In this document: in pieces, positions 37,070 through 46,037 of the stretch
Position numbering within the stretch: the first letter of the stretch is position 1
Layout of the letters: every line of letters begins with the position of its first letter
NCBI GenBank assembly: GCA_002344005.1
Contig: DDTD01000028.1
Span: 12,097-76,096 of the forward strand
Direction: 5' to 3'
Length of the DNA stretch: 64,000 nucleotides
Source: Ignavibacteria bacterium UBA2373
GTDB lineage: Bacteria > Bacteroidota > Ignavibacteria > Kapaibacteriales > UBA961
Position numbers and translations under genes: made by a program
Notes under the pieces: generated by a model
Told to the model about the DNA's origin: nothing
What the model saw: only the letters and a program-made list of their open reading frames with translations
The model's database searches: none

Positions 37070-38647
37070 TCACTCATCTCCCTTTTGAGGCGAGTACGGC
37101 AAACGTCCGTGTACATTAGCAGTTTTTACTACGGTTCTTCCGCATAACTCTGTTATTCGTAATAACTTGTCGAAATTAATCTTGGAAATTTCATCAGTTA
37201 CTTTATGATAGTCCGCATGTTCTCCGCTAAAATAAAACAAGACCGGTATTTTTTTCTTGGCAAAATTGGCTTGATCGCTTCTAAAGAAAAACTGTTCAGC
37301 ATCATATTTGATAGTAAACGGATTGGACATTTTTTGATTCTCTTTTTCATTTAATTCTGCTAGCTCAGGGCAACGCGAATTTCCTCCAACGGATAGTGTA
37401 TTGCTATCGTTTCTGCCTATCATATCCATATTGAACATAGCCACACATTGTTGCAATGGTAATGGTGATGTTTCCACAAAGGCACGTGAACCGTATAGTC
37501 CTTTTTCTTCGCCACTGAAAGCTACAAATACAATATCTCGCTGAAGTTCATCCGCTATTGTTGCCATGGATTGCGCTAAAAGCAACAAACCTGTGGTTCC
37601 GGAAGCATTATCATCTGCTCCATTGAAAATTGAGTCTTTCTGCTTTGACTGTGGACGTGAAAATCCCACATGGTCATAGTGAGCACCGATAACAATATAT
37701 TCTCCCTTGCTTTTTGCACCTTTAATAATACCCATGACATTTTTCACAGGTGTTTTTTTGGTCACGAATGTAACCGTAAAATCAGAAATTTTTATATCCT
37801 TTGTAAAATCAAATGATTGTGGTAAAGAAAGACTATCCATACGAGATACGAGTGTACGCAAAGATTCTACAGACCCAAACAACAAAGAGGCTATTTTTTC
37901 ACCGGCATGTACAACCGGCATAGTTTCCACAGTACCGTCATCATATACCAATGGCATTTTTTCTCCCGATAAAGCCGGGTATAAAGAAGGAAAGGGATAG
38001 CCGACGGGTCTTAACTTCATACGCAGGAGAGGATTACTAAAAATAATAACACCTTTTGCACCTCGCAATCGAGCATTACGTACTTTTGTTCTTATACCTC
38101 TCTCACGTCCTTCCCCTTCTGAACTCTGACGGGCAATACCAAAAGTCGGCATACCACCAATCATCACAACAATTTTATCACGTACATCAATAGCTGCAAA
38201 ATCATCATAATTTTTTGATGAATCAACCCAACCGAATCCGGCAAAAACCAATGAGGCATCCTTGATTTCAGCTTCACCCGAAATGCTGAACGGAATAAAG
38301 TCATGCTTTAACATAAACACATGAATGCTGTCTTTGTTTTTGCAAGCAAGTCTTGTGGGACTTCCCAAATCAAATTCTTTCACAGAATAAGTATGATAAT
38401 ATTGTCCTTGTATAGGGCTGACACCGTATGAAGCGAAATTTTTTGCAATATATGCCGCCGCAGAATCAAGTTCAGGACTGGGGGTATCGCGCCCTTTCAT
38501 TTTGTCGGACGAAAGTATATTCATGTGGGAATATGCATTCTCATAGGTAAGAAATGTGCGTGGGAAATGGGCTTCTCCTCCGGCAACATTAGTCAATGTA
38601 AAGCCATATATTACTATCACATACAATATTCTAAGCAAACTCTTCAT
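37070..38647 (-). CDS. secreted M28-family metallopeptidase
   Basis: M28 zinc peptidases remove amino acids from peptide N-termini. A signal peptide begins at ATG 38645-38647 (MKSLLRILYVIVIYGFTLTN); the longer frame is not supported. The zinc ligands and catalytic acid are visible in 'IGAHYDHVG', 'NGADDNASGTTGLLLLA', 'AFSGEEKGLYGSRAF' and 'FNMDMIGRND', and the last His in 'HADYHKVTDEIS'. A PA-like insert ('AKGVIIFSNPLLRM') lies at about 180-250. The 525-residue length suits two-domain M28 enzymes. It starts 14 bases after nifU-like gene's stop, so it may be the third gene of an mrp-nifU-M28 transcript. Peptide scavenging in the periplasm or outside is inferred. Confidence 0.92.
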   Translation of the reverse strand: MKSLLRILYVIVIYGFTLTNVAGGEAHFPRTFLTYENAYSHMNILSSDKMKGRDTPSPELDSAAAYIAKNFASYGVSPIQGQYYHTYSVKEFDLGSPTRLACKNKDSIHVFMLKHDFIPFSISGEAEIKDASLVFAGFGWVDSSKNYDDFAAIDVRDKIVVMIGGMPTFGIARQSSEGEGRERGIRTKVRNARLRGAKGVIIFSNPLLRMKLRPVGYPFPSLYPALSGEKMPLVYDDGTVETMPVVHAGEKIASLLFGSVESLRTLVSRMDSLSLPQSFDFTKDIKISDFTVTFVTKKTPVKNVMGIIKGAKSKGEYIVIGAHYDHVGFSRPQSKQKDSIFNGADDNASGTTGLLLLAQSMATIADELQRDIVFVAFSGEEKGLYGSRAFVETSPLPLQQCVAMFNMDMIGRNDSNTLSVGGNSRCPELAELNEKENQKMSNPFTIKYDAEQFFFRSDQANFAKKKIPVLFYFSGEHADYHKVTDEISKINFDKLLRITELCGRTVVKTANVHGRLPYSPQKGDE

Positions 38648-38660
38648 ATATTTTTTACAG

Positions 38661-38903
38661 TTAAGAAACAGATTCAATTCTTTTGACAATAGGAACATGA
38701 GCAATAATCATTCGTTCAATACCGCCACGGAGAGTCATTCCAGCCATAGGACATGTTTTACAATTCCCAAGTAAGCGAATTTCTACAACATGGGTATCCG
38801 GCTCATAACGGACAAACTCCACATTACCGCCGTCTTCCATTAAATATGGCCTTACCTGTTCCAGAACGGTTTCGATTGCTTGTTCTATTAGTGTCGTTTC
38901 CAT
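38661..38903 (-). CDS. NifU C-terminal-like iron-sulphur scaffold
   Basis: An 80-residue single-domain NfuA/NifU-C protein. The Fe-S assembly motif is 'LLGNCKTCPMAGMTLRGGIE', with the two Cys spaced CxxC, and the N-terminus 'VLEQVRPYLMEDGGNVEFVR' is typical. Such proteins accept and transfer [4Fe-4S] clusters. It lies 18 bases after mrp and 13 before the peptidase gene. The pairing with the Mrp ATPase supports a cytoplasmic Fe-S delivery role. Confidence 0.94.
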   Translation of the reverse strand: METTLIEQAIETVLEQVRPYLMEDGGNVEFVRYEPDTHVVEIRLLGNCKTCPMAGMTLRGGIERMIIAHVPIVKRIESVS

Positions 38904-38921
38904 CGTAAAATTTCCATTGTA

Positions 38922-40019
38922 TTAGAGTGTTATTTGTACAACAGGCTGTTCCATTTTTTTGAGATTCACTTTTCGCACTTGTGAGACGACAGAAGCAGTA
39001 ATCTCTCTTAATAGTTGTCCTTGAGAAAAATCATCAGGATTGAGCACCACAGGCATACCTTCATCCCCCCCTGATCGCGTTCCTAAAGTCAGTGGTACCT
39101 CACCAAGAAATGGCACATTAGCTTGTAAAGCAGCCATTTTACCGCCACCTCTACCAAAAATATCATATCGCTTTTCCGGCATATCGGGCGGTATGAAATA
39201 GCTCATGTTCTCGATGACACCAAGTATATCCACATTGACTTTACGAAACATAGAGATACTTCTGCGTACATCAGCTAATGATATTTCTTGCGGAGTTGTT
39301 ACCATAACAGCACCTGTTAACGGAATCTTTTGCGTCAATGTCAGTTGTATATCACCTGTACCGGGAGGTAAATCAAATACAAGAAAGTCGAGTTCACCCC
39401 ATGCAATTTGTTCAACAAGAGTCGTAAAGTATCCTGCAAGCATCGGTCCTCGCATAATTGCTGCTTGGTCACGCTCCATCACAAAACCTATAGAAGCGAC
39501 TTTCACACCATATTGCTCATTGGGGAAACCAAGCACACGACCATCTTCTGTTTTCTCAGCTCGCATTTGTTCATCTGCCATACCGAACATTGTGGGCTGA
39601 CTTGGTCCATAGATGTCAGCGTCTAACAAACCCACGCGGGCACCTTTTTGAGCAAGAGCAGCAGCCAGATTTGCAGCAATCGTGCTCTTACCTACTCCAC
39701 CTTTGCCGGAAGCAACAGCGATTAACTGCGAAACATTCGGCAATACTCCGGCATTTGCAAGACGAGGAACCTCCTTCTCACGTACAAATACCGTTATTTG
39801 ACTTCCGGGGGCAATCGCAGCCACAGCTTGCTTTACTCTTTGGTCAATTGTTTGAGCCACCCAGTGCACAGGGGGTATCAATTCTAAATAAACATTTATC
39901 GCATTGTCGCTTAACTGTATATTACTGATAGCGTTAAGCTCTGCTAATGTGAACCCTAAATCATTATCGGCAACTTGACCGACAGCTTCCCTTATCTGAG
40001 TTTCAACTAATTGATTCAT
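38922..40019 (-). CDS. mrp: Mrp/NBP35-family P-loop ATPase (cysteine-free)
   Basis: Mrp/ApbC proteins are deviant-Walker ATPases involved in Fe-S cluster delivery. An N-terminal MIP18/DUF59 domain (1-80) precedes the ATPase with 'VASGKGGVGKSTIAANLAAA', 'LLDADIYGPSQPTMFG' and 'DLPPGTGDIQLTL'. The 365-residue length is normal. The chain has no Cys at all: where many homologues have CxxC after 'ENMSYF', this one reads 'IPPDMPEKRYDIFG', as in a known subgroup of FCB proteins. It therefore cannot hold a bridging [4Fe-4S] cluster through that motif. The gene is followed at once by a nifU-like scaffold gene. Confidence 0.93.
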   Translation of the reverse strand: MNQLVETQIREAVGQVADNDLGFTLAELNAISNIQLSDNAINVYLELIPPVHWVAQTIDQRVKQAVAAIAPGSQITVFVREKEVPRLANAGVLPNVSQLIAVASGKGGVGKSTIAANLAAALAQKGARVGLLDADIYGPSQPTMFGMADEQMRAEKTEDGRVLGFPNEQYGVKVASIGFVMERDQAAIMRGPMLAGYFTTLVEQIAWGELDFLVFDLPPGTGDIQLTLTQKIPLTGAVMVTTPQEISLADVRRSISMFRKVNVDILGVIENMSYFIPPDMPEKRYDIFGRGGGKMAALQANVPFLGEVPLTLGTRSGGDEGMPVVLNPDDFSQGQLLREITASVVSQVRKVNLKKMEQPVVQITL

Positions 40020-40340
40020 AAATCTTTATGTAAAATTGGTTTTATATAATGTTGCGGTGACGTATTATTTGTAACCTTACTGTACATCATGCACACTATA
40101 GCAAAAAGATTGCTACAAGGGATATTTGATCCAATTGCTTGATTGTTGTAAGTATGAAACAGAATCTGTCTATTTCAATCTTTACAGGTAGAACATATCT
40201 AACAATGTAATGAAGATACACAGGTGCTAAATTTTGTTTTTTTTTGTCCAAGTGTATCATAAAAAAAAATATGTATGTAAATTTGCAAGATTGTTACTTT
40301 AACCAAAATTTTATTTATTTATCAAAAAGGTAGTATAACT
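40020..40340. other. promoter-bearing gap between mrp and a T9SS cargo gene
   Basis: A 321-base, very AT-rich gap between divergent genes. It contains long A/T runs just before the cargo gene at 40341, whose ATG follows AAAAAGG after about 10 bases. Both promoters must lie here, but no distinct boxes or hairpins were identified. Confidence 0.5.
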
Positions 40341-42410
40341 ATGAAAAAGTTAGTTACTTCATTGGCTCTTGCAGCTATGGCGTACACAGGTGCACAAGCC
40401 GGTGTTCCCAATCCAAAAGTTGCTTTGCCACAGAAAAAGCAAATCATGCCGCCATCAGTAACACTAACGAATGAGACAGCAAGCACTGATGTAAGCAAAG
40501 ATGAGAATCCGCAAGCTCTAAGTTATCGGACTATTTTACAATCAACCTTTAACACGTCATTCTTCTCATATTTTCAGCCATCAAATCCGCTTGCTTACGA
40601 TCCAACATCCGGCATCATGGCTTTGGCTGCATCATCACTTACTCAATCCGGTGGTGACATGACCCTTCGCATAAGCACAAATAATGGTTCATCATGGACA
40701 CCGCGAGTTCTTGTTCCATCGAATCAAAATCGTATCGTACTTATGCCGCAAGTGGCAATTTCAAATCCTGATGGTGAAACAACAGACTTAACTAAAATGG
40801 TTGTTGTTGCTTGTGGAGCAAACTATGATAATAATGGTGCAGGAAGCTATCAAAATGCTCGTTCCAGCACAGCTGCCGTCTTGATTGCCGGCGAAGATCC
40901 TCTTATTGAAGAAATGACAAGCCCTAGTAATGCAAGTGATTACAGCTATACTTTCTCAGGAAAATTAACAAATTTTGACGATAGCAAAGGTGGAGGAATA
41001 CTTTGGTCCGGAACACTTGATCCGGGTGATCCTGCAGCTGCACAAGCCGGTCAACATGGCGTTTGGGTCTATGGTAATGAAGCGGGTGATTTTACTGTAA
41101 AGTCTGTTCCCCAAAAATGGTCACCTGTAGCTGATATTTTCTATTTACCACCCGGGGCTACACTTGATGGTAATTATAGCAGCCCAATGATAAGCTGCTC
41201 TGATCCGGATGGCAATCTCTACTCTTGGATATTTAATGTTTTTGCTGATGATCCGGATTTTAGCAACCGCAAACCGGCATTTTCCAAATCAACTGACGGC
41301 GGAAAAACATGGTCTGATTTCCAAAAATTTCCGGTTGAACTTTATCAAGAATATGCAAGTGCTCAAGGTGCTGCAAACGCTTCTTTCCGTTATCACTATA
41401 ACCAAAATGGTGCTGTAGCAACCGGTGATGATCAAACGTCATTCTTTTTTATCATGGCTTTGGATGATAATACTGTTATTACAGGTGTTGATTTGGTAGA
41501 GGCTGCCTACAATAAAGGAACATGGACTTTACGTAAGGTTGCAACAATTAATGATAACCTAACCGATCATCCTGTCATTGCTCCTGTGACTGCAAGTTTT
41601 TGGGATGCACTCACACAGGAAAGAGGAAATTCCGAGCCATGGGCTCAATATGATGAAAGTGATCTTGCTTTTGAAATTCAAGCAGCAAGAACTGTGGATG
41701 GTAGCGATGTCGTACTCAAATGGGTTAATAATAATTTTGCTCGCCGTGTCACTTTCAATAATCCAATCTATACTGCTCGTTCTGTACAACAACAGGGGCA
41801 AGTAGTTACTGTTGATGATACGGTACGCTTTATGTATAATACAGATGTGTATATGGCAACACGTAAAGGTAATAGCTCAACGTGGGGTAATGCACGCAAT
41901 GTCACAGACGATGACCGCTTCGACAAAGGAACAAAAATTCCTCCTGTCATTGCTTCCTTAGATAAAGTTCCTCTACTTACTCTTCATACTGTGACAACCG
42001 GTAATAATAATCTCTTCGGCACTGGTAGAACACAATTTCCAACATCAGCTCGCGGATGTATTATTTCAGCATCGCAAGATGTAAAATTTGCTATGACTGA
42101 TCCATTTAGCACAGTAAGTGTCAATGACAATGAAACGGTCTCTACTTCTCAGTTCTCATTATCAGCACCAACACCAAATCCGGCGGCTGATAATTTCAGT
42201 TTCAGCTTCGCAACACAAAAATCGGGCAATGCTACAATTACAGTTTCCGATGCACTTGGTCGTACGGTAGCAACATTATACGATAACTATTTAGAAAATG
42301 GTACCCATGCACGTAATGTGAACACATCTCAATTTGCGCCGGGGGTCTATTATATTTCATTAACTCTTGAAGGTCAAACACTTACAAAAGCTGTTTCCAT
42401 CATGCGTTAA
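40341..42410 (+). CDS. secreted Asp-box (BNR-like) protein with T9SS sorting domain
   Basis: A 689-residue secreted protein with signal peptide (MKKLVTSLALAAMAYTGAQA). Asp-box motifs 'ISTNNGSSWTPRVL' and 'KSTDGGKTWSDFQKFP' mark a sialidase-type beta-propeller, although catalytic Arg residues of sialidases cannot be confirmed. The C-terminus is a clear T9SS CTD: 'LSAPTPNPAADNFSFSF', 'TVSDALGRTVATLYDN', 'GVYYISLTLEGQTLTKAVSI'. It has its own terminator and stands just upstream of porX, the T9SS regulator, on the same strand. The ligand is unknown. Confidence 0.9.
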   Translation: MKKLVTSLALAAMAYTGAQAGVPNPKVALPQKKQIMPPSVTLTNETASTDVSKDENPQALSYRTILQSTFNTSFFSYFQPSNPLAYDPTSGIMALAASSLTQSGGDMTLRISTNNGSSWTPRVLVPSNQNRIVLMPQVAISNPDGETTDLTKMVVVACGANYDNNGAGSYQNARSSTAAVLIAGEDPLIEEMTSPSNASDYSYTFSGKLTNFDDSKGGGILWSGTLDPGDPAAAQAGQHGVWVYGNEAGDFTVKSVPQKWSPVADIFYLPPGATLDGNYSSPMISCSDPDGNLYSWIFNVFADDPDFSNRKPAFSKSTDGGKTWSDFQKFPVELYQEYASAQGAANASFRYHYNQNGAVATGDDQTSFFFIMALDDNTVITGVDLVEAAYNKGTWTLRKVATINDNLTDHPVIAPVTASFWDALTQERGNSEPWAQYDESDLAFEIQAARTVDGSDVVLKWVNNNFARRVTFNNPIYTARSVQQQGQVVTVDDTVRFMYNTDVYMATRKGNSSTWGNARNVTDDDRFDKGTKIPPVIASLDKVPLLTLHTVTTGNNNLFGTGRTQFPTSARGCIISASQDVKFAMTDPFSTVSVNDNETVSTSQFSLSAPTPNPAADNFSFSFATQKSGNATITVSDALGRTVATLYDNYLENGTHARNVNTSQFAPGVYYISLTLEGQTLTKAVSIMR

Positions 42411-42437
42411 TTCAAAAATTAACTGATACATTGTATG

Positions 42438-42471
42438 CCGTCGTATTCAACAGAGTACGGCGGTTTTTTTT
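42438..42471 (+). terminator. terminator of the Asp-box cargo gene
   Basis: CCGTCGTA pairs with TACGGCGG (one G-T pair) around ten bases, and is followed by eight T. It lies 27 bases beyond the stop codon. Confidence 0.9.
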
Positions 42472-42615
42472 ATTACACGAAATTTAATGTAAAACGTCAG
42501 TCAAGAAAACTACTCATAAATTTTCAGAGAATTCATCTATAGATATTGTTCCCACATTGACATTGTCCTCAGCCGATACTCGGTATGAATTACTCTTATT
42601 TATAGAAAGTACAGT

Positions 42616-44184
42616 ATGGAACAAACAAAAGGCAAAATCCTCTGGATTGATGATGAGATTGATTTACTGCGACCTCATATTATACTCCTTACACAGCGCG
42701 GTTATGAAGTAAATACTGCCTCCAATGGCGACGATGCCCTTGAAATAGCGCGCCGTGAACGCCACGATTTATATTTTCTCGATGAATCAATGGTAGGAAT
42801 GAGCGGCTTGGACACATTGCCATTGCTCAAAGAAATAGACCCTGATATCCCCGTGGTCATGGTCACCAAAAATGAAGCGGAATCGGTGATGGAAGAAGCC
42901 ATCGGTAAAAAAATTGACGATTATTTAACCAAGCCGGTTAACCCTGCACAAATTCTTGCTGCATGTAAAAAATTCCTTGAGTCACGCAGAATCACCAAAG
43001 AGAAATTTACCCAAGACTATTTACAGGGATTTACGGATATTTCACGTCGCTTATTCGGCTATTTAGAATGGAATGACTGGCTTGATATCTACACAAAATT
43101 AGTCAATTTCAGTCTTGACTTGGATAAACATCCTGAACTTGGTTTTGCTCAGACCCTGCAAGACCAATGGCGCGAATGTAATGCTGCTTTTGGTAGATTT
43201 ATTGAGGATAATTATCGCGGATGGATTGCTTCTCCGGATAAGTCTTCGCCCAAGTTATCGCCGCATATACTTGATACATATCTGCAACCAAAATTGCAGG
43301 CAGGTAAAAAGACATTTTTTATTATCGTTGACTGTATGCGTTTAGATCAGTGGTTAATGATGGAAGAATTGATTCGCCCTTATTTTTCTGTACAAAAGGA
43401 ATACTATAATTCGATTATACCTACAGCCACGCCATTTGCACGTAATTCCATATTTGCAGGATTATTTCCATCGGAATTTTTCAAACATTATCCCCAATAC
43501 TCTCCGGATCTTGCTGCCGGCGAACATAGTCAAAATGCACATGAGAAAGAATTATTACAACAATGGGTTAAAAGAAGAAGAATTCCATTAAAAAACGATG
43601 TACAATATATCAAAGTTATAGACACAGATTTTGGTAAAAAAATAGAGAATCAAATATTGCGTTACGCCCAAAATGATCTTACTGCTATTGTGTTCAATGC
43701 TGTGGACATGATTGCACATTCGCGATCTGATTATGCAATCCTAAAAGAAATTGCTCCGGATGAATCAGCATACCGCTCATTAACAAAATCATGGTTTCAA
43801 CACTCAAGTTTATTTGGCATATTACGAACATTATCTGAAGTGAAAGATATCAGTATTGTTATAACAACCGATCATGGTTCTGTACGTTGTATGCACCCCG
43901 TCAAAGCTTTTGGCGATAGAGAAACGAGCACATGTCTTCGATTTAAATATGGTCGTAATGTAAAAGCAGATGGTAAATCAACATTACATATAAAATCGCC
44001 GGAAGAATACAAATTACCGAACACAGGTCTTTCAACGAATTATATTATTGCTAAAGAAGATATATATTATGTGTATCCGACAGATTACAACCATTATGCG
44101 CAGCGTTATCGGGACAGCATACAACATGGTGGTATTTCGATGGAGGAGATGATTCTACCTGTCATAACATTAGAAAACAAATAA
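42616..44184 (+). CDS. porX: PorX-like regulator: response-regulator receiver plus PglZ domain
   Basis: PorX, with PorY and SigP, controls T9SS gene expression in Bacteroidota, and its PglZ domain has phosphodiesterase activity on oligonucleotides (literature). The receiver domain (1-125) has the acidic triad 'ILWIDDEIDLL', the phosphoacceptor Asp56 in 'LYFLDESMVGMSG', and Lys in 'DDYLTKPVNP'. The alkaline-phosphatase-like domain has metal-ligand candidates in 'FIIVDCMRLDQWL', 'SIIPTATPFARNSIFAG', 'VFNAVDMIAHSRSD' and 'VITTDHGS'. The 522-residue length matches PorX. It starts 205 bases after a T9SS cargo gene but a strong terminator lies between. The T9SS machinery and PorY are not in the window. 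Confidence 0.93.
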   Translation: MEQTKGKILWIDDEIDLLRPHIILLTQRGYEVNTASNGDDALEIARRERHDLYFLDESMVGMSGLDTLPLLKEIDPDIPVVMVTKNEAESVMEEAIGKKIDDYLTKPVNPAQILAACKKFLESRRITKEKFTQDYLQGFTDISRRLFGYLEWNDWLDIYTKLVNFSLDLDKHPELGFAQTLQDQWRECNAAFGRFIEDNYRGWIASPDKSSPKLSPHILDTYLQPKLQAGKKTFFIIVDCMRLDQWLMMEELIRPYFSVQKEYYNSIIPTATPFARNSIFAGLFPSEFFKHYPQYSPDLAAGEHSQNAHEKELLQQWVKRRRIPLKNDVQYIKVIDTDFGKKIENQILRYAQNDLTAIVFNAVDMIAHSRSDYAILKEIAPDESAYRSLTKSWFQHSSLFGILRTLSEVKDISIVITTDHGSVRCMHPVKAFGDRETSTCLRFKYGRNVKADGKSTLHIKSPEEYKLPNTGLSTNYIIAKEDIYYVYPTDYNHYAQRYRDSIQHGGISMEEMILPVITLENK

Positions 44185-44210
44185 TACAGATTTGTTAATA
44201 CAATTAATCT

Positions 44211-44254
44211 AAAAATAAGAATTGCTTGAAGTATTTCAAGCAATTCTTATTTTT
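44211..44254. terminator. bidirectional terminator between porX and the LCP gene
   Basis: A perfect 20-bp stem (AAAAATAAGAATTGCTTGAA with its complement) around GTAT. The LCP stop codon, on the opposite strand, lies inside the right arm. It serves both converging transcripts. Confidence 0.9.
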
Positions 44255-45623
44255 GTTTGACTGCCTCAAATAATTTTTTCTCTAATTCTAATGTATTACG
44301 TACTTCTTGGGCTTGAGTATATTTTTTTTGTCTTGTGTAGGCAGCAATAAGTAAATCCGAAAAATCATCCCTTATATTTTCTCGTGTAATGGGATCGGAT
44401 ACTTGCATCCATGCCCTTTGTTCAAATAAACGAGATAAAGACCGCACAACTTGTGATGGACGACTTAATGTATCTTTTTTTGCTTGCAGGATTAGTTGGG
44501 TAAGGCGATTAACGATTTTTCTTTGCTCACTGCCGGCATCTAAACCATTACCATCTTTATTCCATTTATTAAAATGCTCTATCTTATCTTTTAATCGAGA
44601 AAATGTTTCGGGATTTGTAAAATCATAGACCTTAAACTTCATTTTCATACGGGGACGTACATGGACACTCACAGCATTGCCGGAACGAGGAAAGTTAACT
44701 TTTTGCAATTCGTCAATTATGGAGGATGCTATTACAGGAGTAATATTTGTATTCGTGAATTTCAATCCTCCCCGTAAAAGGACATCTCCCATAACACCGT
44801 CAAACCGTTTAAAATGCGAGAGAATTGATTGCCTTATAAATTGTCCCTGATTGTAACATCGCTGATAATCATCGCCGCCAAGCCCTTTACGAGAACGCAG
44901 TACTTGCAACGTAGCTTTACTGTCCTTAAAGCCGAGCATTTCAATGATTCCCATTGCTTGCGAAAAACCAACCTCCATATAATACGGTATTTCTCCCACA
45001 CCTGTTATGCGCCCCAACTCTTTTAGATACGATTTAATTCCTCTATTTGCATAAACAATCGTCAATTTATTTTGTCCACTGGTATCGGGCATATTAGCTT
45101 CGGCGGGCGTGTCTCGGGGCACAGAAAAAATTTGAATTACACCACTATCAGGTAAAATTGAGATAAGATGATTTGCATCAGCATGGCGCGTGTTTGTACC
45201 TAATCGAGCATCCACCCCAATAACAGCAATATTGATCCTTTTACCACGAATTGATAAAGGACTTGACACATCGCTCACTATTGATGCCGACGGTTCCGTT
45301 CTTCGTGATAATGTCGTTACCGAAACCGAGGCAGAATCCTGATTTAATGTCGAATCATTAGAAACAAGGACATCTTCTTCCGATTGCATGTCCACATCAA
45401 TAGGTTGTACTTCTTCGAGTTGTTTTTCTTGTTGTGCAGCATCGGTAGAATCCAATGTAGCGACATCTTCGTAAGCTTGAGAGTACTCAATAGACGATGA
45501 CTCCGCTGAGCCGAACAAGGAATCGGAATAAAGCCATCCCAGCACAGAAACAACTCCGATGACCATGAGAATAAGTAGTATCAGAAGAATCTTATTTTTC
45601 TTTTTTGGGGCTTTCTCCGACAT
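44247..45623 (-). CDS. LytR-CpsA-Psr (LCP) family envelope protein
   Basis: LCP proteins attach polymers to the cell envelope by phosphotransfer. One transmembrane helix near the N-terminus (ILLILLILMVIGVVSVLGWL) anchors an extracytoplasmic domain, separated by a long acidic linker (about 40-120). The LCP domain (about 130-310) shows 'IAVIGVDARLGTNTRHADAN', 'IFSVPRDTP' and 'LQVLRSRKGLGGDDYQRC'; the Arg and Asp residues used by the family are present. A helical C-terminal extension of about 130 residues is of unknown role. The product is 458 residues. Gram-negative LCP homologues are less studied, so the substrate is uncertain. Confidence 0.85.
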   Translation of the reverse strand: MSEKAPKKKNKILLILLILMVIGVVSVLGWLYSDSLFGSAESSSIEYSQAYEDVATLDSTDAAQQEKQLEEVQPIDVDMQSEEDVLVSNDSTLNQDSASVSVTTLSRRTEPSASIVSDVSSPLSIRGKRINIAVIGVDARLGTNTRHADANHLISILPDSGVIQIFSVPRDTPAEANMPDTSGQNKLTIVYANRGIKSYLKELGRITGVGEIPYYMEVGFSQAMGIIEMLGFKDSKATLQVLRSRKGLGGDDYQRCYNQGQFIRQSILSHFKRFDGVMGDVLLRGGLKFTNTNITPVIASSIIDELQKVNFPRSGNAVSVHVRPRMKMKFKVYDFTNPETFSRLKDKIEHFNKWNKDGNGLDAGSEQRKIVNRLTQLILQAKKDTLSRPSQVVRSLSRLFEQRAWMQVSDPITRENIRDDFSDLLIAAYTRQKKYTQAQEVRNTLELEKKLFEAVKQK

Positions 45624-45654
45624 GCTTGATAATCAAAATAAATCGCGGCTTATA

Positions 45655-45690
45655 CAAAAAAACAGCCCACCCGTCATGGACGGAGGGGCT
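45655..45690 (-). terminator. terminator downstream of tRNA-Glu
   Basis: AGCCC..CCGTC and GACGG..GGGCT pair around ATG/CATG with a small internal mismatch, followed on the minus strand by seven T. It lies nine bases past the tRNA end and separates it from the LCP gene. Confidence 0.8.
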
Positions 45691-45699
45691 TAATAACTG

Positions 45700-45771
45700 T
45701 ACACCGTACGGGAATCGAACCCGTGCTACCGCCGTGAAAGGGCGGTGTCCTAACCGCTAGACGAACGGTGC
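45700..45771 (-). tRNA. tRNA-Glu (anticodon TTC)
   Basis: A 72-base cloverleaf with acceptor GCACCGT and ACGGTGT (a G-T pair at position 1-72), anticodon stem CCGCC-GGCGG with loop CTTTCAC, giving TTC, and T arm CGGGTTCGATTCCCG. The 3' CCA is not encoded. It has its own terminator downstream. Confidence 0.96.
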
Positions 45772-46037
45772 ATCTCATTTGAGGACAGCAAAAATACGGT
45801 GTTTTCTTGAGTTATACAAATGTAGAGCAAATTACAAACGAATTTTTTTTCATATACTTTGCTTTTTTTGTCTTGTTATGAATTGCACTATTATACTATT
45901 TTTCATTGTGTTAACAGCTGTAAAGACCAACATTTTTGTCAAATTCTCACCATACACTCCTGTTTCTAAGAACACCATACCCTAAGTAATTTTACTACTA
46001 TATAGTGGTATAGCATATCAGATGTTTTCAATATGGG

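Noticed and set aside
45997..46014. Short palindrome TACTACTA/TAGTGGTA after the TonB receptor gene
   Set aside because: Short arms with a mismatch and no T-run on the relevant strand, so not called a terminator.
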